64,000 nt of DNA from Sphingomonas chungangi (GCF_013778325.1 NZ_JACEIB010000006.1:496001-560000), one strand, 5' to 3'; numbered from the stretch's first letter, positions 34,701-44,051 are shown. Made by a program: numbers and translations. Notes: generated from the sequence alone by a model not told the origin.

Positions 34701-36128
34701 TCACGGGTTGCGGCCGGCGGCGGCGCCGGCGCTGTTGCGCGCGTCCTGATCGCGTTGGCGAAGAAGGCTGGCGTAGGAGGTCGCGAGATGCGCCTGGTTG
34801 AGCGCGGCCAGATAGGATTGGCGCATCTGGGCGCGTTGGCGCAGCACCTCCTCGCGAAGGTCGCGCAACTGCTCGATCCCCTTGGTCAGGATCTTCGTCT
34901 GGCAAATGTCCTTGCTATTCCCGTCGGCGGCGCCGGCTGAGGTGACGCCGCGCTCCGCGTTGCCGATCGCGAAGTCGAGGCTTCGGGTCAGGTCGTTCAG
35001 CATCTGATAGGCGAGGGTCAGCGCGACGAGATCGTCGGTGTCGTCGATCACGCTGCCCGGCACGCCCTGGCGGACGCCCCATTCGAGCATGCGATAGACG
35101 GGCAGCGTATGGACGTTGGCGACGAACTGCTTTTCGTCGTCGGTGAGCGTGCCCCGCGTGCGGATCTTGTCGCTGATCGACTGCATCCGGTCGCGGGCGA
35201 GTTCGAGCGCGCCCTTGGTGCCGTCCTGTGAGCAGTCGTTGGCCGTCGGCGGCACGTTAAGGGCGCGCTTCTGGACCTTGCCGGTCAGGAAATCGTCCGA
35301 GCTCTCGGTATCCTGGAGCGGGCAGGCGGGGATTGCCGAAAAGAGCGGCACCTTGTCGTTCGTATCCCAGCGCATGTAGACGTCCCCGACCCGCGCGCGC
35401 ATCTGGTCCGCCCAGTCGCCCGCGCCGACGCGGGCGGCAGCATGTGCCAGCAGCGATCCCGTCTTGAAGATGTCCGTGACCTCCGCCGGGCAGTTCTGCA
35501 GCGCGTCCTTCAGATCCTCGGTCGGGTTGTTGTTGTTCGCCTGGATCTTCTCGCGGGACTGCTGGTAGCTCTTGGCGAAGCCCTGGGAGATCGACTTCGA
35601 TCCGGTCATCTCCTCGATGATCCCGGACATGGTGTCGTCGCCCTTGGCGATCTCGACCATACGGTTGGCAAGACGGCAGTCATTGACCTGGATCGAATTC
35701 AGGTAATTGGTCGCGGCCTCGAGCTTCGAGATGATATTTCCCATTTTTTCGTCAAGTGTTTCAAGGAGATACTGAAAGGCGACGGCAGGTGCCGCCTGCA
35801 GGATGCTCTCCAGCTTCTGGACGAGATAATCGGGATCGAGGAACGACATGCCGCCGAGGAACATGTCGATGCCGCCGCAGCCGCCTTTGATCTTGGGCAG
35901 CGTCAGCGACATCAGATAGTCGTTGTGGACGTCGACGCGGCCCGACATCCCGCCGGCGGTCAGATAGCCGCGGGTCTGGTCGTCGAAGCTTCCAGGCGAC
36001 GCATAGGTCGCATTGTCGAACCAGCTCTCCGCCCAGCTCGCGGCGCTGGCGGGGGAGGCGGCGCCGACGAGCGCTGCCAGGAACAGGAAGACGGCTGTCA
36101 GGCCGGTGATACGCACCTTGCTGCGCAT
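34701..36128 (-). CDS. traH: TraH, F-type pilus assembly protein
   Basis: 475 residues with an N-terminal signal sequence (VRITGLTAVFLFLAALVGAA...ASA). The mature part starts SWAESWFDNATYASPGSFDDQTRGYLTAGGMSGRV and has KIKGGCGGIDMFLGGMSFL, both strong TraH signatures, plus a coiled region around 270-300 and cysteines for periplasmic disulfides. TraH associates with the outer membrane pilus-assembly complex with TraF, TraW and TrbB. ATG 36128 is chosen for the signal sequence. It lies 46 bp after the thioredoxin-fold gene and 8 bp before traG. Confidence 0.92.
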   Translation of the reverse strand: MRSKVRITGLTAVFLFLAALVGAASPASAASWAESWFDNATYASPGSFDDQTRGYLTAGGMSGRVDVHNDYLMSLTLPKIKGGCGGIDMFLGGMSFLDPDYLVQKLESILQAAPAVAFQYLLETLDEKMGNIISKLEAATNYLNSIQVNDCRLANRMVEIAKGDDTMSGIIEEMTGSKSISQGFAKSYQQSREKIQANNNNPTEDLKDALQNCPAEVTDIFKTGSLLAHAAARVGAGDWADQMRARVGDVYMRWDTNDKVPLFSAIPACPLQDTESSDDFLTGKVQKRALNVPPTANDCSQDGTKGALELARDRMQSISDKIRTRGTLTDDEKQFVANVHTLPVYRMLEWGVRQGVPGSVIDDTDDLVALTLAYQMLNDLTRSLDFAIGNAERGVTSAGAADGNSKDICQTKILTKGIEQLRDLREEVLRQRAQMRQSYLAALNQAHLATSYASLLRQRDQDARNSAGAAAGRNP

Positions 36129-36174
36129 TGCGGGCTCCAGTGATGGAAAGGGATAGGTGTTGAGCCCGCCATGC

Positions 36175-36750
36175 TCAGCGCCGCGACGAAGAGGCCGGCA
36201 TCCCCACGATGCCTGTGAATTTGGACATGGCGCGGACGCCGACCGCGGCACGCACGCCGGTCAGCATCTTCGTCGCCAGATAAATGTTGCGTGCAAGATT
36301 GGGCAGCAGGTCGGTCCCCACTGCGATCGGGATCGTGCGGTTAGGATCGGCGATCGGCCGGACCCAGACGACGGGGTCGCCCACCCATGGCAGCCCTAGC
36401 CGGCCGGACCGGAGCATCGCGTCCTCGCGGGACAGGGTCGCGACCCGCCAACCATAATGCGCGCGGAACATGCCGAGCTTCGCCCAGACGTCCGCGCAGG
36501 GCAGGCATCCCGGTGAGGTGCTGGCCTCGATCATGAAAGCCGGCGCCTCACCTTTGAGCGTGTCGGCGAAGTCGGGCGGGAAGTCGCGTGTGGCGGGCAC
36601 CCGATGCAGCCAGGCGTCCATCGCGACGCTGTTGGCGACCGGGTGGATGGCGGCACGCATCGCGGTTTCGCGCGATATCTCCGCCGAGGCGCGCCCGGCG
36701 AGGAAGGCCGACAAAGCGACCAGGATGATGAGCGTGATCGCCCGACTCAT
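36175..36750 (-). CDS. Thioredoxin-fold protein of the conjugation operon (TrbB-like)
   Basis: 191 residues with a signal sequence (ITLIILVALSAFLAGRASA). A CxxC motif in TSPGCLPCADVWAKL at about 80-85 and a following helix/strand pattern fit a periplasmic thioredoxin fold. In F the TrbB disulfide isomerase occupies a similar place beside traF and traH. Its ATG overlaps the traF stop by 4 bp (36747-36750). It probably helps fold the cysteine-rich TraN, TraU and TraH. TrbB assignment is by position and motif only. Confidence 0.65.
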   Translation of the reverse strand: MSRAITLIILVALSAFLAGRASAEISRETAMRAAIHPVANSVAMDAWLHRVPATRDFPPDFADTLKGEAPAFMIEASTSPGCLPCADVWAKLGMFRAHYGWRVATLSREDAMLRSGRLGLPWVGDPVVWVRPIADPNRTIPIAVGTDLLPNLARNIYLATKMLTGVRAAVGVRAMSKFTGIVGMPASSSRR

Positions 36751-37634
36751 GGCTGGACTGTTCCCGAAGTGTCGACGAGTTCGGCACCGACCGCGCGGGG
36801 ATCGCTTGCCGAGACCGGTCCGTTGGCGAGCGCGTCGAAGAAGCCGTCTTCTTCGCCGGCACCTGTCATGAACTGTTCGGGACGGATGTCGCCGGTGAGC
36901 AAGCGCACGGCCTGATAGGCCATCTGGGAGAGGTTCGGGTAGGCCTCGACGCCGCTCGCGATCACCATCTTCTGTTGGGAATTGCGCCGGATCACCATCG
37001 TCGTCGGGGTGACTTCGACGCCGAACCGTTCACCGAGATCGGGCCGTTGTTCGAGGTCCATCAGCGTCACCTGCCAGCCCATTTCCTCCTGGAAGCGCTG
37101 CACGATCGGCCACTGGACGCGGCAATATCCGCACGACGCCCGCGAGAACATGACGAGCGCGAACTCGTTGGCATGCGCGCGGAGATAGCGGCGCCGGGCA
37201 TCGTCCTTGAACGCCAACAACTGGTCGCGCGCATCGCCTACCATGGGATTGGCCGACTTCGAATTGAGCTCTGGGTGTTGCAGCATCGCGATCTGGGTGA
37301 CGCCGGCAAAGGCCCGAGCCTTGCGGCGGGCGAAGTCCTCGAGCTTCCAGAAATCCGAAACAGCGTCGACCGTCAGAATCGTGGCAGCGTAATCGCGTTG
37401 CTGTTCGATCAGCGTGTGGATCTTCGGTGGGGTCCAGGTGGCGAGCTCGGCCATCGGTGGGATGACCGGCTTCACGAGCGGAGCCTCGTCCGGCTTTGCC
37501 GGATCGGCTTTCGGTGGCGGGGCCTGATACCACCAATATCCCCGGCTCTCGTTTGCCACGGGGGTGGATTGTGCGACGGCAGGCGCTGCAGCAAAGAGCG
37601 CGAGCATCGTGCACCGAGTGAGCTGATCGATCAC
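36747..37634 (-). CDS. traF: TraF, F-type pilus assembly thioredoxin-like protein
   Basis: 295 residues, signal sequence ending APAVAQ, then the conserved GYWWYQAPPP start of mature TraF proteins and PPMAELATWTPPKIHTLIEQQRDYA. The C-terminal thioredoxin fold has FSRASCGYCRVQWPIVQRF with an intact CxxC, followed by VEVTPTTMVI containing the cis-Pro. F TraF itself lacks an intact CxxC, so this relative may still be redox-active. The ATG overlaps the upstream peptidase stop by 4 bp, and its stop overlaps the next gene by 4 bp. Confidence 0.92.
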   Translation of the reverse strand: MIDQLTRCTMLALFAAAPAVAQSTPVANESRGYWWYQAPPPKADPAKPDEAPLVKPVIPPMAELATWTPPKIHTLIEQQRDYAATILTVDAVSDFWKLEDFARRKARAFAGVTQIAMLQHPELNSKSANPMVGDARDQLLAFKDDARRRYLRAHANEFALVMFSRASCGYCRVQWPIVQRFQEEMGWQVTLMDLEQRPDLGERFGVEVTPTTMVIRRNSQQKMVIASGVEAYPNLSQMAYQAVRLLTGDIRPEQFMTGAGEEDGFFDALANGPVSASDPRAVGAELVDTSGTVQP

Positions 37635-38230
37635 AGCACGCGCTCCATACGGGTGAGGCGATCAACGGCCACCGGGCCGTAATAGCGGCTGTCGTAGCCG
37701 TCAGGGTGCGAGGAGCCGACATAGGCAAATCCCGCAGGGATCGGTTTGCGACCCCACGCGAGATGGACCAGCGGCTGGCGCTTTCGCCCAAAGGCTTTGC
37801 TGACCCCGACGAGGCGGCCGTCGCAATAATACCAGCCATCTTTCTTGCTCGGCGCCATGCGGGAGGGGCGGTCGATCTCGGCCAGCGTCTGCCCGGCCAT
37901 GCAGAGCGCATATTTGGTGACGTTGACCGGCTTGGGTCCGGCGATCAAATCGGCAAGCCGGAAGGACACGAGATCACCACGATGGATCGGGCCGGGTGCG
38001 GCGCGCACGATCCAGGCGTCGATCGACGGACTCATCACCAAGGTGAAGTGCGGGATCGCCAGCGCCGTCGCCAGGCCGACTGGCAGAACGATGCCGTAGG
38101 CCTTCCAGAGCTGGTCGGGGCGGGGCGGGGCGCCGAGACCCGACGCGCCGAGTGCGACCGCCGCGCGGAGCGGCAGCAGCCGGATCTCCGTGCAGCCGGA
38201 CCTAGCGATCGCCCAGGCGAGCTTCAGCAT
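37631..38230 (-). CDS. S26-family TraF/TrhF-type signal peptidase
   Basis: 199 residues from ATG 38230; a longer in-frame ORF to 38650 has no similarity upstream. One membrane helix (about 44-62) precedes the S26 catalytic region FTLVMSPSIDAWIVRAAPG, with Ser67 or Ser69 as nucleophile and Lys106 in VNVTKYALCMAG as general base. RP4 TraF and R27 TrhF are the model members: they process pilin and, in RP4, cyclise it. It is named TraF in RP4 but is unrelated to the F-type traF at 36747. It overlaps trbC by 29 bp and the F-type traF by 4 bp. Confidence 0.88.
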   Translation of the reverse strand: MLKLAWAIARSGCTEIRLLPLRAAVALGASGLGAPPRPDQLWKAYGIVLPVGLATALAIPHFTLVMSPSIDAWIVRAAPGPIHRGDLVSFRLADLIAGPKPVNVTKYALCMAGQTLAEIDRPSRMAPSKKDGWYYCDGRLVGVSKAFGRKRQPLVHLAWGRKPIPAGFAYVGSSHPDGYDSRYYGPVAVDRLTRMERVL

Positions 38231-39080
38231 CGCGCACCTCCTCTTTGGCACCGAGGCGACCGGCTTCTTCCAGCAATCCCGAAAGGGCGGCGTCGCCGTA
38301 GACGACGGGCGTCGGTGCGGCGGGGGTTTCGCCCCGCTCGCAATAGGCCTGGGTCGGATCGCCCGCGACCATCGCCATGGCGGGCACATGTTCGATGCCA
38401 TGCTGGCGGAATGCGATCGGGTCGACGACGATCGGCGTTCCCCGCATTGCGCAGGCTGGGCCTTCGCAACCCGGATCGAGCCGCAATATCTCGGCCGAGA
38501 GCTTCGCCATCGGCGCGACGCGATGCAGGCCTCCCGGCATGCCACGGAAGGCCAGCGCGCCCCCGGTCTTCTCGAGTGCCGCCGCGTAGGTGCGCAGTTC
38601 GTCGATCGGCATGGACGATGAAACGAAAAGCAGAGGCACCCAGCGGACATGGGCGTCTGGCGCGGCGACCCTTGCGAGGCTGACGATATCGGGCTGGCTC
38701 AGGCCCAAGGCCTGCCCGACCCGCATAGACATGGTTGTCTGCTGGGCGACGAGACCAGTTTTACCCTTGGCCATTGCCGCATCGGCCCGGCGTGCCATCC
38801 CCGGATCCGCCGCCTGCGCATGCATCGCGCTCCAGGCTTTGCGCTGTGTGGCGCCATCGGCCTTCGGCGTTTCGAACGCAGGCAGCGTCATGGCAGGGGC
38901 TGACGCCTTGTCCTGCGCCATGGCGTGGCGCAGGGCGTCCATTGCCGCCTGACCCTCCGCCGCCACGTCTGTCGGCTTCGACGGCGGCGCGGCCCATGCC
39001 GATGTTGCGCAGCATGTCGCCGTGAGGCCGAGGGATAAAGCGAGGGCGAGGCTATGGGGCGATCGTCTGCATGTACGCAT
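38202..39080 (-). CDS. trbC: TrbC, F-type pilin assembly protein
   Basis: 292 residues with a signal sequence ending TSAWA. The C-terminal half matches the F-type TrbC family: PLLFVSSSMPIDELRTYAAALEKTGGALAFRGMPGG, DPIAFRQHGIEHVPAMAMV and QAYCERGETP. The N-terminal 110 residues are Ala/Met/Lys-rich linker. TrbC works in the periplasm in pilus elongation. It overlaps the second traN gene by 29 bp and the S26 peptidase by 29 bp. Confidence 0.9.
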   Translation of the reverse strand: MRTCRRSPHSLALALSLGLTATCCATSAWAAPPSKPTDVAAEGQAAMDALRHAMAQDKASAPAMTLPAFETPKADGATQRKAWSAMHAQAADPGMARRADAAMAKGKTGLVAQQTTMSMRVGQALGLSQPDIVSLARVAAPDAHVRWVPLLFVSSSMPIDELRTYAAALEKTGGALAFRGMPGGLHRVAPMAKLSAEILRLDPGCEGPACAMRGTPIVVDPIAFRQHGIEHVPAMAMVAGDPTQAYCERGETPAAPTPVVYGDAALSGLLEEAGRLGAKEEVRDAEARLGDR

Positions 39081-40134
39081 TGATCTTGTCCTTCATATCG
39101 ACCTGAATTTGCGAGGCAGACTTGCTCTCGATGTCACTGTAATATTCCGACAGATCCATCCGGCTGAAGTCGAGCGCTTGAAACTCTTCGGCCGTGAAGC
39201 CACGGCAGTCGGGGTGCTTCACCGGACCCCAGCCGATAGCGTTGAAGTCCTTGAGCTGCGGACGACCCTGCTCCTGGATGATCCGGCCGAGCTTGGTATT
39301 GAAACAGCACTGGCTCTTCGCCTTCTGAATGCAGATGCCGAGTATCGAGGAGGCGCAATATTCGCCGACTTCGTGGCACATGCCCGAGCCCTTGAGCATG
39401 CCTGTCTCCATGTCTTGGCTATCGCAGCCCTGGAGCAGCGTCTCGATCATGAAGTCGATGGCGAGGCTGATCGCGATCGATGTCGGGTCGATCCCGACGA
39501 TGATCGCATGCGCGCCGGCGCTCGCTGCCTGGCTCGCGGTCGCCCCGGCCTTGAAAGCGGCGTAGGCCGCCTTGATCCCGGTGAAGAGGTCTTTCGCGAC
39601 TGTGATCTTGGTCGATAGCGACATGAGCGACGAGCCCATCCCGTCCTTCACGATCTTGCCCTTGTCGGCGCAGCAATTCTGGAACGTGTCGAGCAAACCG
39701 GGCGGCCGGCACCGCAACGCCCGCCCGGAGAAAATCTGGATGTTGCCGAGGCAATTGCCGTTCGCATCGACCTGGCCATCATTGGAGGCGCCGGGATCGT
39801 CGACGACCAGCTCGCTGACGATCGGGTTCTGGCCGGTGTCGATGCAGGCATTGGGCGAGCAAGTCGGCACCCCGCCCAAGGCTGCGGCCACGCATCCATA
39901 TTGAGGTCCGAGCGGGCAGGCATATTGGCCGGCGGTGCCGATGGTGCAGCTGACCTGCTGGATCGGGCACTGCCAGTTTCCACCGGCCATCGCCGTGCAG
40001 CTGGCGGTTTCGCCGGGATCGGCGGCGTCGCCATTGCCGTTCAGATCGACCGCGCAGATTTCCTCGGCCTGGGCGGGCAGGGTGATGAGCGTCGTCGCGG
40101 CAAGGAGGAGGGCGAGCGGCAGGTGTCGGATCAT
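39052..40134 (-). CDS. traN: TraN C-terminal half as a separate exported protein
   Basis: 360 residues with its own signal sequence (IRHLPLALLLAATTLITLPAQA). The mature part is cysteine-rich (CAVDLNGNGD, CPIQQVSCTIG, CPLGPQYGCVAA, NCCADKGK, YCASSILGICIQKAKSQCCF), the pattern of the C-terminal part of TraN, the outer-membrane adhesin of F-type systems. SQCCFNTKLGRIIQEQGRPQL is a very conserved TraN segment. Its ATG overlaps the stop of the upstream TraN-like gene by 4 bp (40131-40134). Separate signal sequences in both genes argue for a natural two-protein TraN rather than a frameshift. Confidence 0.82.
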   Translation of the reverse strand: MIRHLPLALLLAATTLITLPAQAEEICAVDLNGNGDAADPGETASCTAMAGGNWQCPIQQVSCTIGTAGQYACPLGPQYGCVAAALGGVPTCSPNACIDTGQNPIVSELVVDDPGASNDGQVDANGNCLGNIQIFSGRALRCRPPGLLDTFQNCCADKGKIVKDGMGSSLMSLSTKITVAKDLFTGIKAAYAAFKAGATASQAASAGAHAIIVGIDPTSIAISLAIDFMIETLLQGCDSQDMETGMLKGSGMCHEVGEYCASSILGICIQKAKSQCCFNTKLGRIIQEQGRPQLKDFNAIGWGPVKHPDCRGFTAEEFQALDFSRMDLSEYYSDIESKSASQIQVDMKDKINAYMQTIAP

Positions 40135-42074
40135 TGCACGCTCCCCGCATTGCAGGTGAGGTCGCTGCCGGCGAGCCGGACGCTCTGCATCATCACCGCG
40201 GCCTCGGGGAATTCGTCGAGGCAGCCGCAGGCGCTGACGACCTCCTCGCCAGGTCCGGCCGGACAGATAGTGTCGGTGCTGCCAACGCCTCCCGAACAGG
40301 TGTGGTAATAGACATTCCAACCGGTCGGGTCGTTCTGCTGCGATCCTGTCACCCCGACGGGCGCGGCCGCTGTGCTGGCGGCCGGCGCGCGCGTCTTGCA
40401 GATCGCTTCGCAGGCCGGGACCGCGGGTTCGCTTGGGCTACTGAACACGGCCGTCGTGGTGGTGACCGTGCCGTTCGCGCTCCTCGTCTGATCCGCGAGC
40501 AGGGTCTCGGTCGAATGATCGATGATGTAGGCGCCGCGGCTGAGATCGGGTGCCGCCGTGGTGCCGCTGTCAATGACGCAGCGATATTGGCGGTCGCGCT
40601 CGAAGAACGGTCTCGTCAGCGACAATGCGCAGCTGGCAGAGCCAAACTGGCGCGTTTGCGGAAGCGGGGTGAGCCCCGTGTGGACGCCGCCTGTGACGGT
40701 TGTGACGCCATCGACATCTTCGCTCAGCAACTGGCACTGGCTCTGGCCTTCATAGCCCGAGCAGAGATCGGCCAGATCCTCGGTCGCCTCGCAGCCCGTA
40801 TCGACCTCGATACGGACATCGAGATAGCCGCTCTTGTGGCTGCCATGCGCGTGGATGCGGGCATCGATCGTGACGGCGCCCTGGCGGAGCAGGGCCGAGA
40901 GATCGGTGTTCGGCGCAGCGCTGTGATCGTCACCGGTGCCGCAGTCGCTGGGCAGCGCGTCGGTCATCCAGGGACCTTCGCCGGCGGACGCGACGATCGT
41001 GCCGTTGACACGGGCCTGGAGGAAGTCGGCGGTCTGGATGTCGGTCAGCCGTGCCGAGACCAGCCGATCGGGCTTGGCAACGGTGAAGCGCCCGGTGAAG
41101 GTCGGCGGGGGATAATCGCAATTGCCCGTACCGCCGATCCGGTAGATGCGACAGCCGGCGCCGCAGATCGTCACGCTCTCGAATGAGCCGGTCGCGGTGA
41201 CGATCTCGTCATAGGTCGGCGACGTCACCGTGACCTCGCGCTGAATTGTGCAGCTTCGTGTTTGAGCGACCTTTCCGGTGCCGGCGGGCGAGCCTTTCAG
41301 CATCTGGAAGATGCTGTTGCTAGACGCCTGAGATGCGGCATCGGCCTGGATCGCCGTCGGGTTGGACGCATAAGCCGTCTGCCCGACCGCCGGGCTCGAT
41401 GCGCAGGATGTCGACTGAGCGCCGACATAGTCGATGACCGGCCCGTTGATGCTGGCCTGGGCGGCCCCGTAACGCGGATCGGCGGTGGTGAGCGCGCCGA
41501 CGACACCTCCGCCGAGATCGCCGAGCACCGAGGGCATGTTGCTCCAGGCGAGATCGTGGCCGCAGCTGTTGTTGATGCAATAGCAGCTGGTCAGGTTCGG
41601 CATGTCGACCTGGGTCAGCTTCAACGCGCCCGCGCCGTCGACCGCCCACTGGAAATCCTCGCACGCATCCCAGGTGCCGGGCGTGCACGAGATGATGCCG
41701 TTCGCGCAGATGCCCGAAACCGGCATCGGCAGCGTCAGCGCGGTATCGAAGCTGCCGTCGAAATTGGTGTCGCGACTGATCGTGACCGTGCCGAGATCGC
41801 CGGTCGCCGACGGCTGGACGAGCAGCTCCAGCCATTTTGCGCTCTTCTCGCACGCGAGCGCGGCGGTGAAGCTGGTCTTGCCGTCGATCGTACTGATCGG
41901 CTGGCCGGAGAGGCCCGGTGTCACGACATTCTGGAGCAGTGAGTTGCTGTCCGACGTTCGGGCGCGCGACGCGGCGGCGGCGGCCTGCGCCCGGTCGGCC
42001 ATGCTCTGCGCGTGCGCGGTCGCGCTGCACCCAATCAGCATCAGGGCCACGGGAAGGCAGGGGCGCACCTTCAT
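40131..42074 (-). CDS. traN: TraN-like N-terminal, cysteine-rich exported protein
   Basis: 647 residues with a signal sequence (VRPCLPVALMLIGCSATAHA). The mature protein has about 30 cysteines and repeated beta-rich blocks (for example SCYCINNSCGHDLAWSNMPS and CGAGCRIYRIGGTGNCDYPPPTF), typical of the N-terminal and middle portions of TraN, which recognises the recipient surface. SADRAQAAAAASRARTSDSN near the start could form a short coil. It is 4-bp coupled on both sides: ATG overlaps the small gene at 42071 and its stop overlaps the second TraN gene. Receptor specificity cannot be predicted. Confidence 0.82.
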   Translation of the reverse strand: MKVRPCLPVALMLIGCSATAHAQSMADRAQAAAAASRARTSDSNSLLQNVVTPGLSGQPISTIDGKTSFTAALACEKSAKWLELLVQPSATGDLGTVTISRDTNFDGSFDTALTLPMPVSGICANGIISCTPGTWDACEDFQWAVDGAGALKLTQVDMPNLTSCYCINNSCGHDLAWSNMPSVLGDLGGGVVGALTTADPRYGAAQASINGPVIDYVGAQSTSCASSPAVGQTAYASNPTAIQADAASQASSNSIFQMLKGSPAGTGKVAQTRSCTIQREVTVTSPTYDEIVTATGSFESVTICGAGCRIYRIGGTGNCDYPPPTFTGRFTVAKPDRLVSARLTDIQTADFLQARVNGTIVASAGEGPWMTDALPSDCGTGDDHSAAPNTDLSALLRQGAVTIDARIHAHGSHKSGYLDVRIEVDTGCEATEDLADLCSGYEGQSQCQLLSEDVDGVTTVTGGVHTGLTPLPQTRQFGSASCALSLTRPFFERDRQYRCVIDSGTTAAPDLSRGAYIIDHSTETLLADQTRSANGTVTTTTAVFSSPSEPAVPACEAICKTRAPAASTAAAPVGVTGSQQNDPTGWNVYYHTCSGGVGSTDTICPAGPGEEVVSACGCLDEFPEAAVMMQSVRLAGSDLTCNAGSVQ

Positions 42075-42388
42075 GATTCCTGGGCCTCGACCACGATGAT
42101 CCTGCGGGTCGCCACCAGGAATCGAAGGTGGAGGTCACCATCGTCGGTGGCCACGCGAAACATGGCCTTCGAACCGAAAAGGGTCAGCGCGGCCTTCGCC
42201 CGGACGGGGAGCTGAGGGGGCCTCTCCTCGCCCGGACGAGGGGGCGTGGCCGCGCTGACCGCGGGAATGGCATTGCCGGGGAGGGGCGTGGCCATTCCCG
42301 TTCCCCGCATGGATGCGTCGGCCTCATGGCCAAGGCGGGCAGACCAGAGTGGGCCGCATCCACACGGGAAAAGATGCAAGGGGCTCAT
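42071..42388 (-). CDS. Small conjugation-operon protein of unknown function
   Basis: 105 residues (MSPLHLFPCGCG...). Its ATG (42388) overlaps the traU stop and its TGA overlaps the traN ATG, both as ATGA, which supports real translation. The first half is Gly/Pro-rich with a CGCG motif; the second half has predicted strands (KAALTLFGSKAMFRVATD, LHLRFLVATRRIIVVEAQ). No signal sequence or membrane helix is obvious and I do not recognise a family. It occupies the position between traU and traN where F carries trbC, but it is not TrbC. Confidence 0.7.
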   Translation of the reverse strand: MSPLHLFPCGCGPLWSARLGHEADASMRGTGMATPLPGNAIPAVSAATPPRPGEERPPQLPVRAKAALTLFGSKAMFRVATDDGDLHLRFLVATRRIIVVEAQES

Positions 42389-43398
42389 GGCGCCGACACT
42401 CCGGCGCAGCAGATCACCTTGTTGAAGAGCATGAACTGGGCGTTGTCGTGTGCCGGCGCGTGCATGGCGCTCGTCCAGAGCGAGCCGGCGCGTCCGATAT
42501 TGACGCATTGGCCGCCCTTCACGGGCTCGAGCATCTGGAACTTGTAGCGGGACTTCTTCCAGATCGGCGTCGGGATATCCGAGCAGCCATCCGACGAGCT
42601 GATTGTCGAGAGACCGAGCCTGCCCATCATGAACTGGCCGCGCGCGGCGAGGCCCGCCCAGGCCTCGACGCTGTCGTCGAAATGGATGTCGCCGCCCAGC
42701 GGATAGGTCGAGCCCCAGCTCCCCATGCACCAGAAGAGCGGGTCGAGCACCTTGCCGGCAGCCGCCGCCGCGCTGTCAGCCATGCAGGCGAGACCGGCAG
42801 CGGGGTTGCCGAACAGGATACCTTCGGGCTGGATGATCTCGCCCAATGTCTCCGACTGCCAGGTCGGCAGGATCTCGGTCATCAGCGCGACATCGAAACC
42901 CTTGGTCTCGAGGCAGGGCAGGTCGGTGAACATGTCGAGCATGGCCCAGACCGGCGAGATGTAATAATGCATCTGGGCGAACATCTTCCGGGTGTTCGTC
43001 CCGTCCGAGATGGACGACTGGCTGCCCTGCAGCTTGCCGTGGGTGGGCAGTATGTCGGTGCCGAGCGCCATCATGCAGTAGGGCTGCGTGACGACATCGA
43101 CCATCCGCGACGGCGACCAGAAGCTCACCTTCACGCCGAACCAGAAGGTCGCGCCCTTGCGGCAGGCACATAAGGGACTCTCGGAGGATTGAGCATCGAG
43201 CGCGGTCGAGAGCTTGTCGAACGTGCCGATCTTCACGCCCCCGATGGTGATAGGGAAGATGCAGGTCCACTGGACCTTGGTGATCGGATTGAAGACCGCG
43301 TCCGCGGGACAGGCCGAGGCATGCGCGGGAGCGAGCGGCGCCAGCCAGAGCGCAGCGGCGCCTGCCGCCAGGCGGAGCATGGAGGCGAGGCGGATCAT
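42385..43398 (-). CDS. traU: TraU, F-type pilus assembly protein
   Basis: 337 residues with a signal sequence ending APAHASA. The mature start CPADAVFNPITKVQWTCIFPITIGGVKIG is the TraU signature, followed by CACRKGATFWFGVKVSFWSP and PYCMMALGTDILP, with many conserved cysteines, and KVICCAGVSAP at the end. It is a periplasmic protein needed for DNA transfer more than for pilus growth. The ATG at 43398 is set by a 4-bp overlap with traW; the large in-frame extension upstream overlaps traW and is rejected. Confidence 0.93.
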   Translation of the reverse strand: MIRLASMLRLAAGAAALWLAPLAPAHASACPADAVFNPITKVQWTCIFPITIGGVKIGTFDKLSTALDAQSSESPLCACRKGATFWFGVKVSFWSPSRMVDVVTQPYCMMALGTDILPTHGKLQGSQSSISDGTNTRKMFAQMHYYISPVWAMLDMFTDLPCLETKGFDVALMTEILPTWQSETLGEIIQPEGILFGNPAAGLACMADSAAAAAGKVLDPLFWCMGSWGSTYPLGGDIHFDDSVEAWAGLAARGQFMMGRLGLSTISSSDGCSDIPTPIWKKSRYKFQMLEPVKGGQCVNIGRAGSLWTSAMHAPAHDNAQFMLFNKVICCAGVSAP

Positions 43399-44051
43399 CG
43401 CGCCGTCCTCGACACCGGCGCCGGGGCGCGCTCGTCCAGCACCAGCTTCGTGCCGGCCTGCGATATGATGACCGGCGCGACGGTCAGGCCCAGGCGCTGG
43501 CGCACGGCGTCTTCGAGGATGAAGATCGGGCGGCCGACCTTCTGCGAGAGCGCGATCGGATCTGGGGACGGAGATGACCCTGAGGCGAGCAGGATCCAGT
43601 CGGTCGGCCTGGCCTCGTCCAGCGCCCAGCCGACCTCGCCGGCATGCACCACGATCAGCCGCTGGGGCAGGCGCACATAGGTGAGCGGATTGAAGGTGAA
43701 GCCCTTCGGGTAAAGCACGCGGCCATCGGGCAGGCGGATGTCGTCGCCGAGCGTGTAGAAGGGCACGACGGTACGGACGGCATTCCGACGCGCGACCCCA
43801 AGCGCCGCGCTGCGCATCGCGGTCCAGTCCGAGCGCGGCCCGAACCTGCTCGTCATCGGCGGGAGCGATGCGACCTTGCCCTCGATCTCGCTCAGCGCAT
43901 CGGGCTCGGCGATCGGCCAGGTCCGCCCGATCGTCGACGTTGCAGCCTCGGCTGGCAGGACCAGCGTGGCCGGCGCCAGCAGGAGCGCGGCGAGACCGGC
44001 GGCTTCGATCCATGCGGGCCGGGCCTGATGGGCGAGGGACGCGGCGATCAT
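43395..44051 (-). CDS. traW: TraW, F-type pilus assembly protein
   Basis: 218 residues. A hydrophobic signal segment (AAGLAALLLAPATLVLPAEA) precedes the TraW core: GRTWPIAEPDALSEIEGKV, FYTLGDDIRLPDGRVLYPKGFTFNPL and LIVVHAGEVGWALDEA. TraW is periplasmic and interacts with TrbC in pilus assembly. The N-terminal 15 residues before the signal segment are longer than usual, but the ATG at 44051 overlaps the preceding stop by 4 bp. Its stop overlaps traU. Confidence 0.92.
   Translation of the reverse strand: MIAASLAHQARPAWIEAAGLAALLLAPATLVLPAEAATSTIGRTWPIAEPDALSEIEGKVASLPPMTSRFGPRSDWTAMRSAALGVARRNAVRTVVPFYTLGDDIRLPDGRVLYPKGFTFNPLTYVRLPQRLIVVHAGEVGWALDEARPTDWILLASGSSPSPDPIALSQKVGRPIFILEDAVRQRLGLTVAPVIISQAGTKLVLDERAPAPVSRTAR

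Noticed and set aside
39052-42074. traN gene broken by a frameshift
   Set aside because: Both parts have their own signal sequence and are joined by an ATGA overlap, typical of this operon, so two genes are more likely than a broken one.
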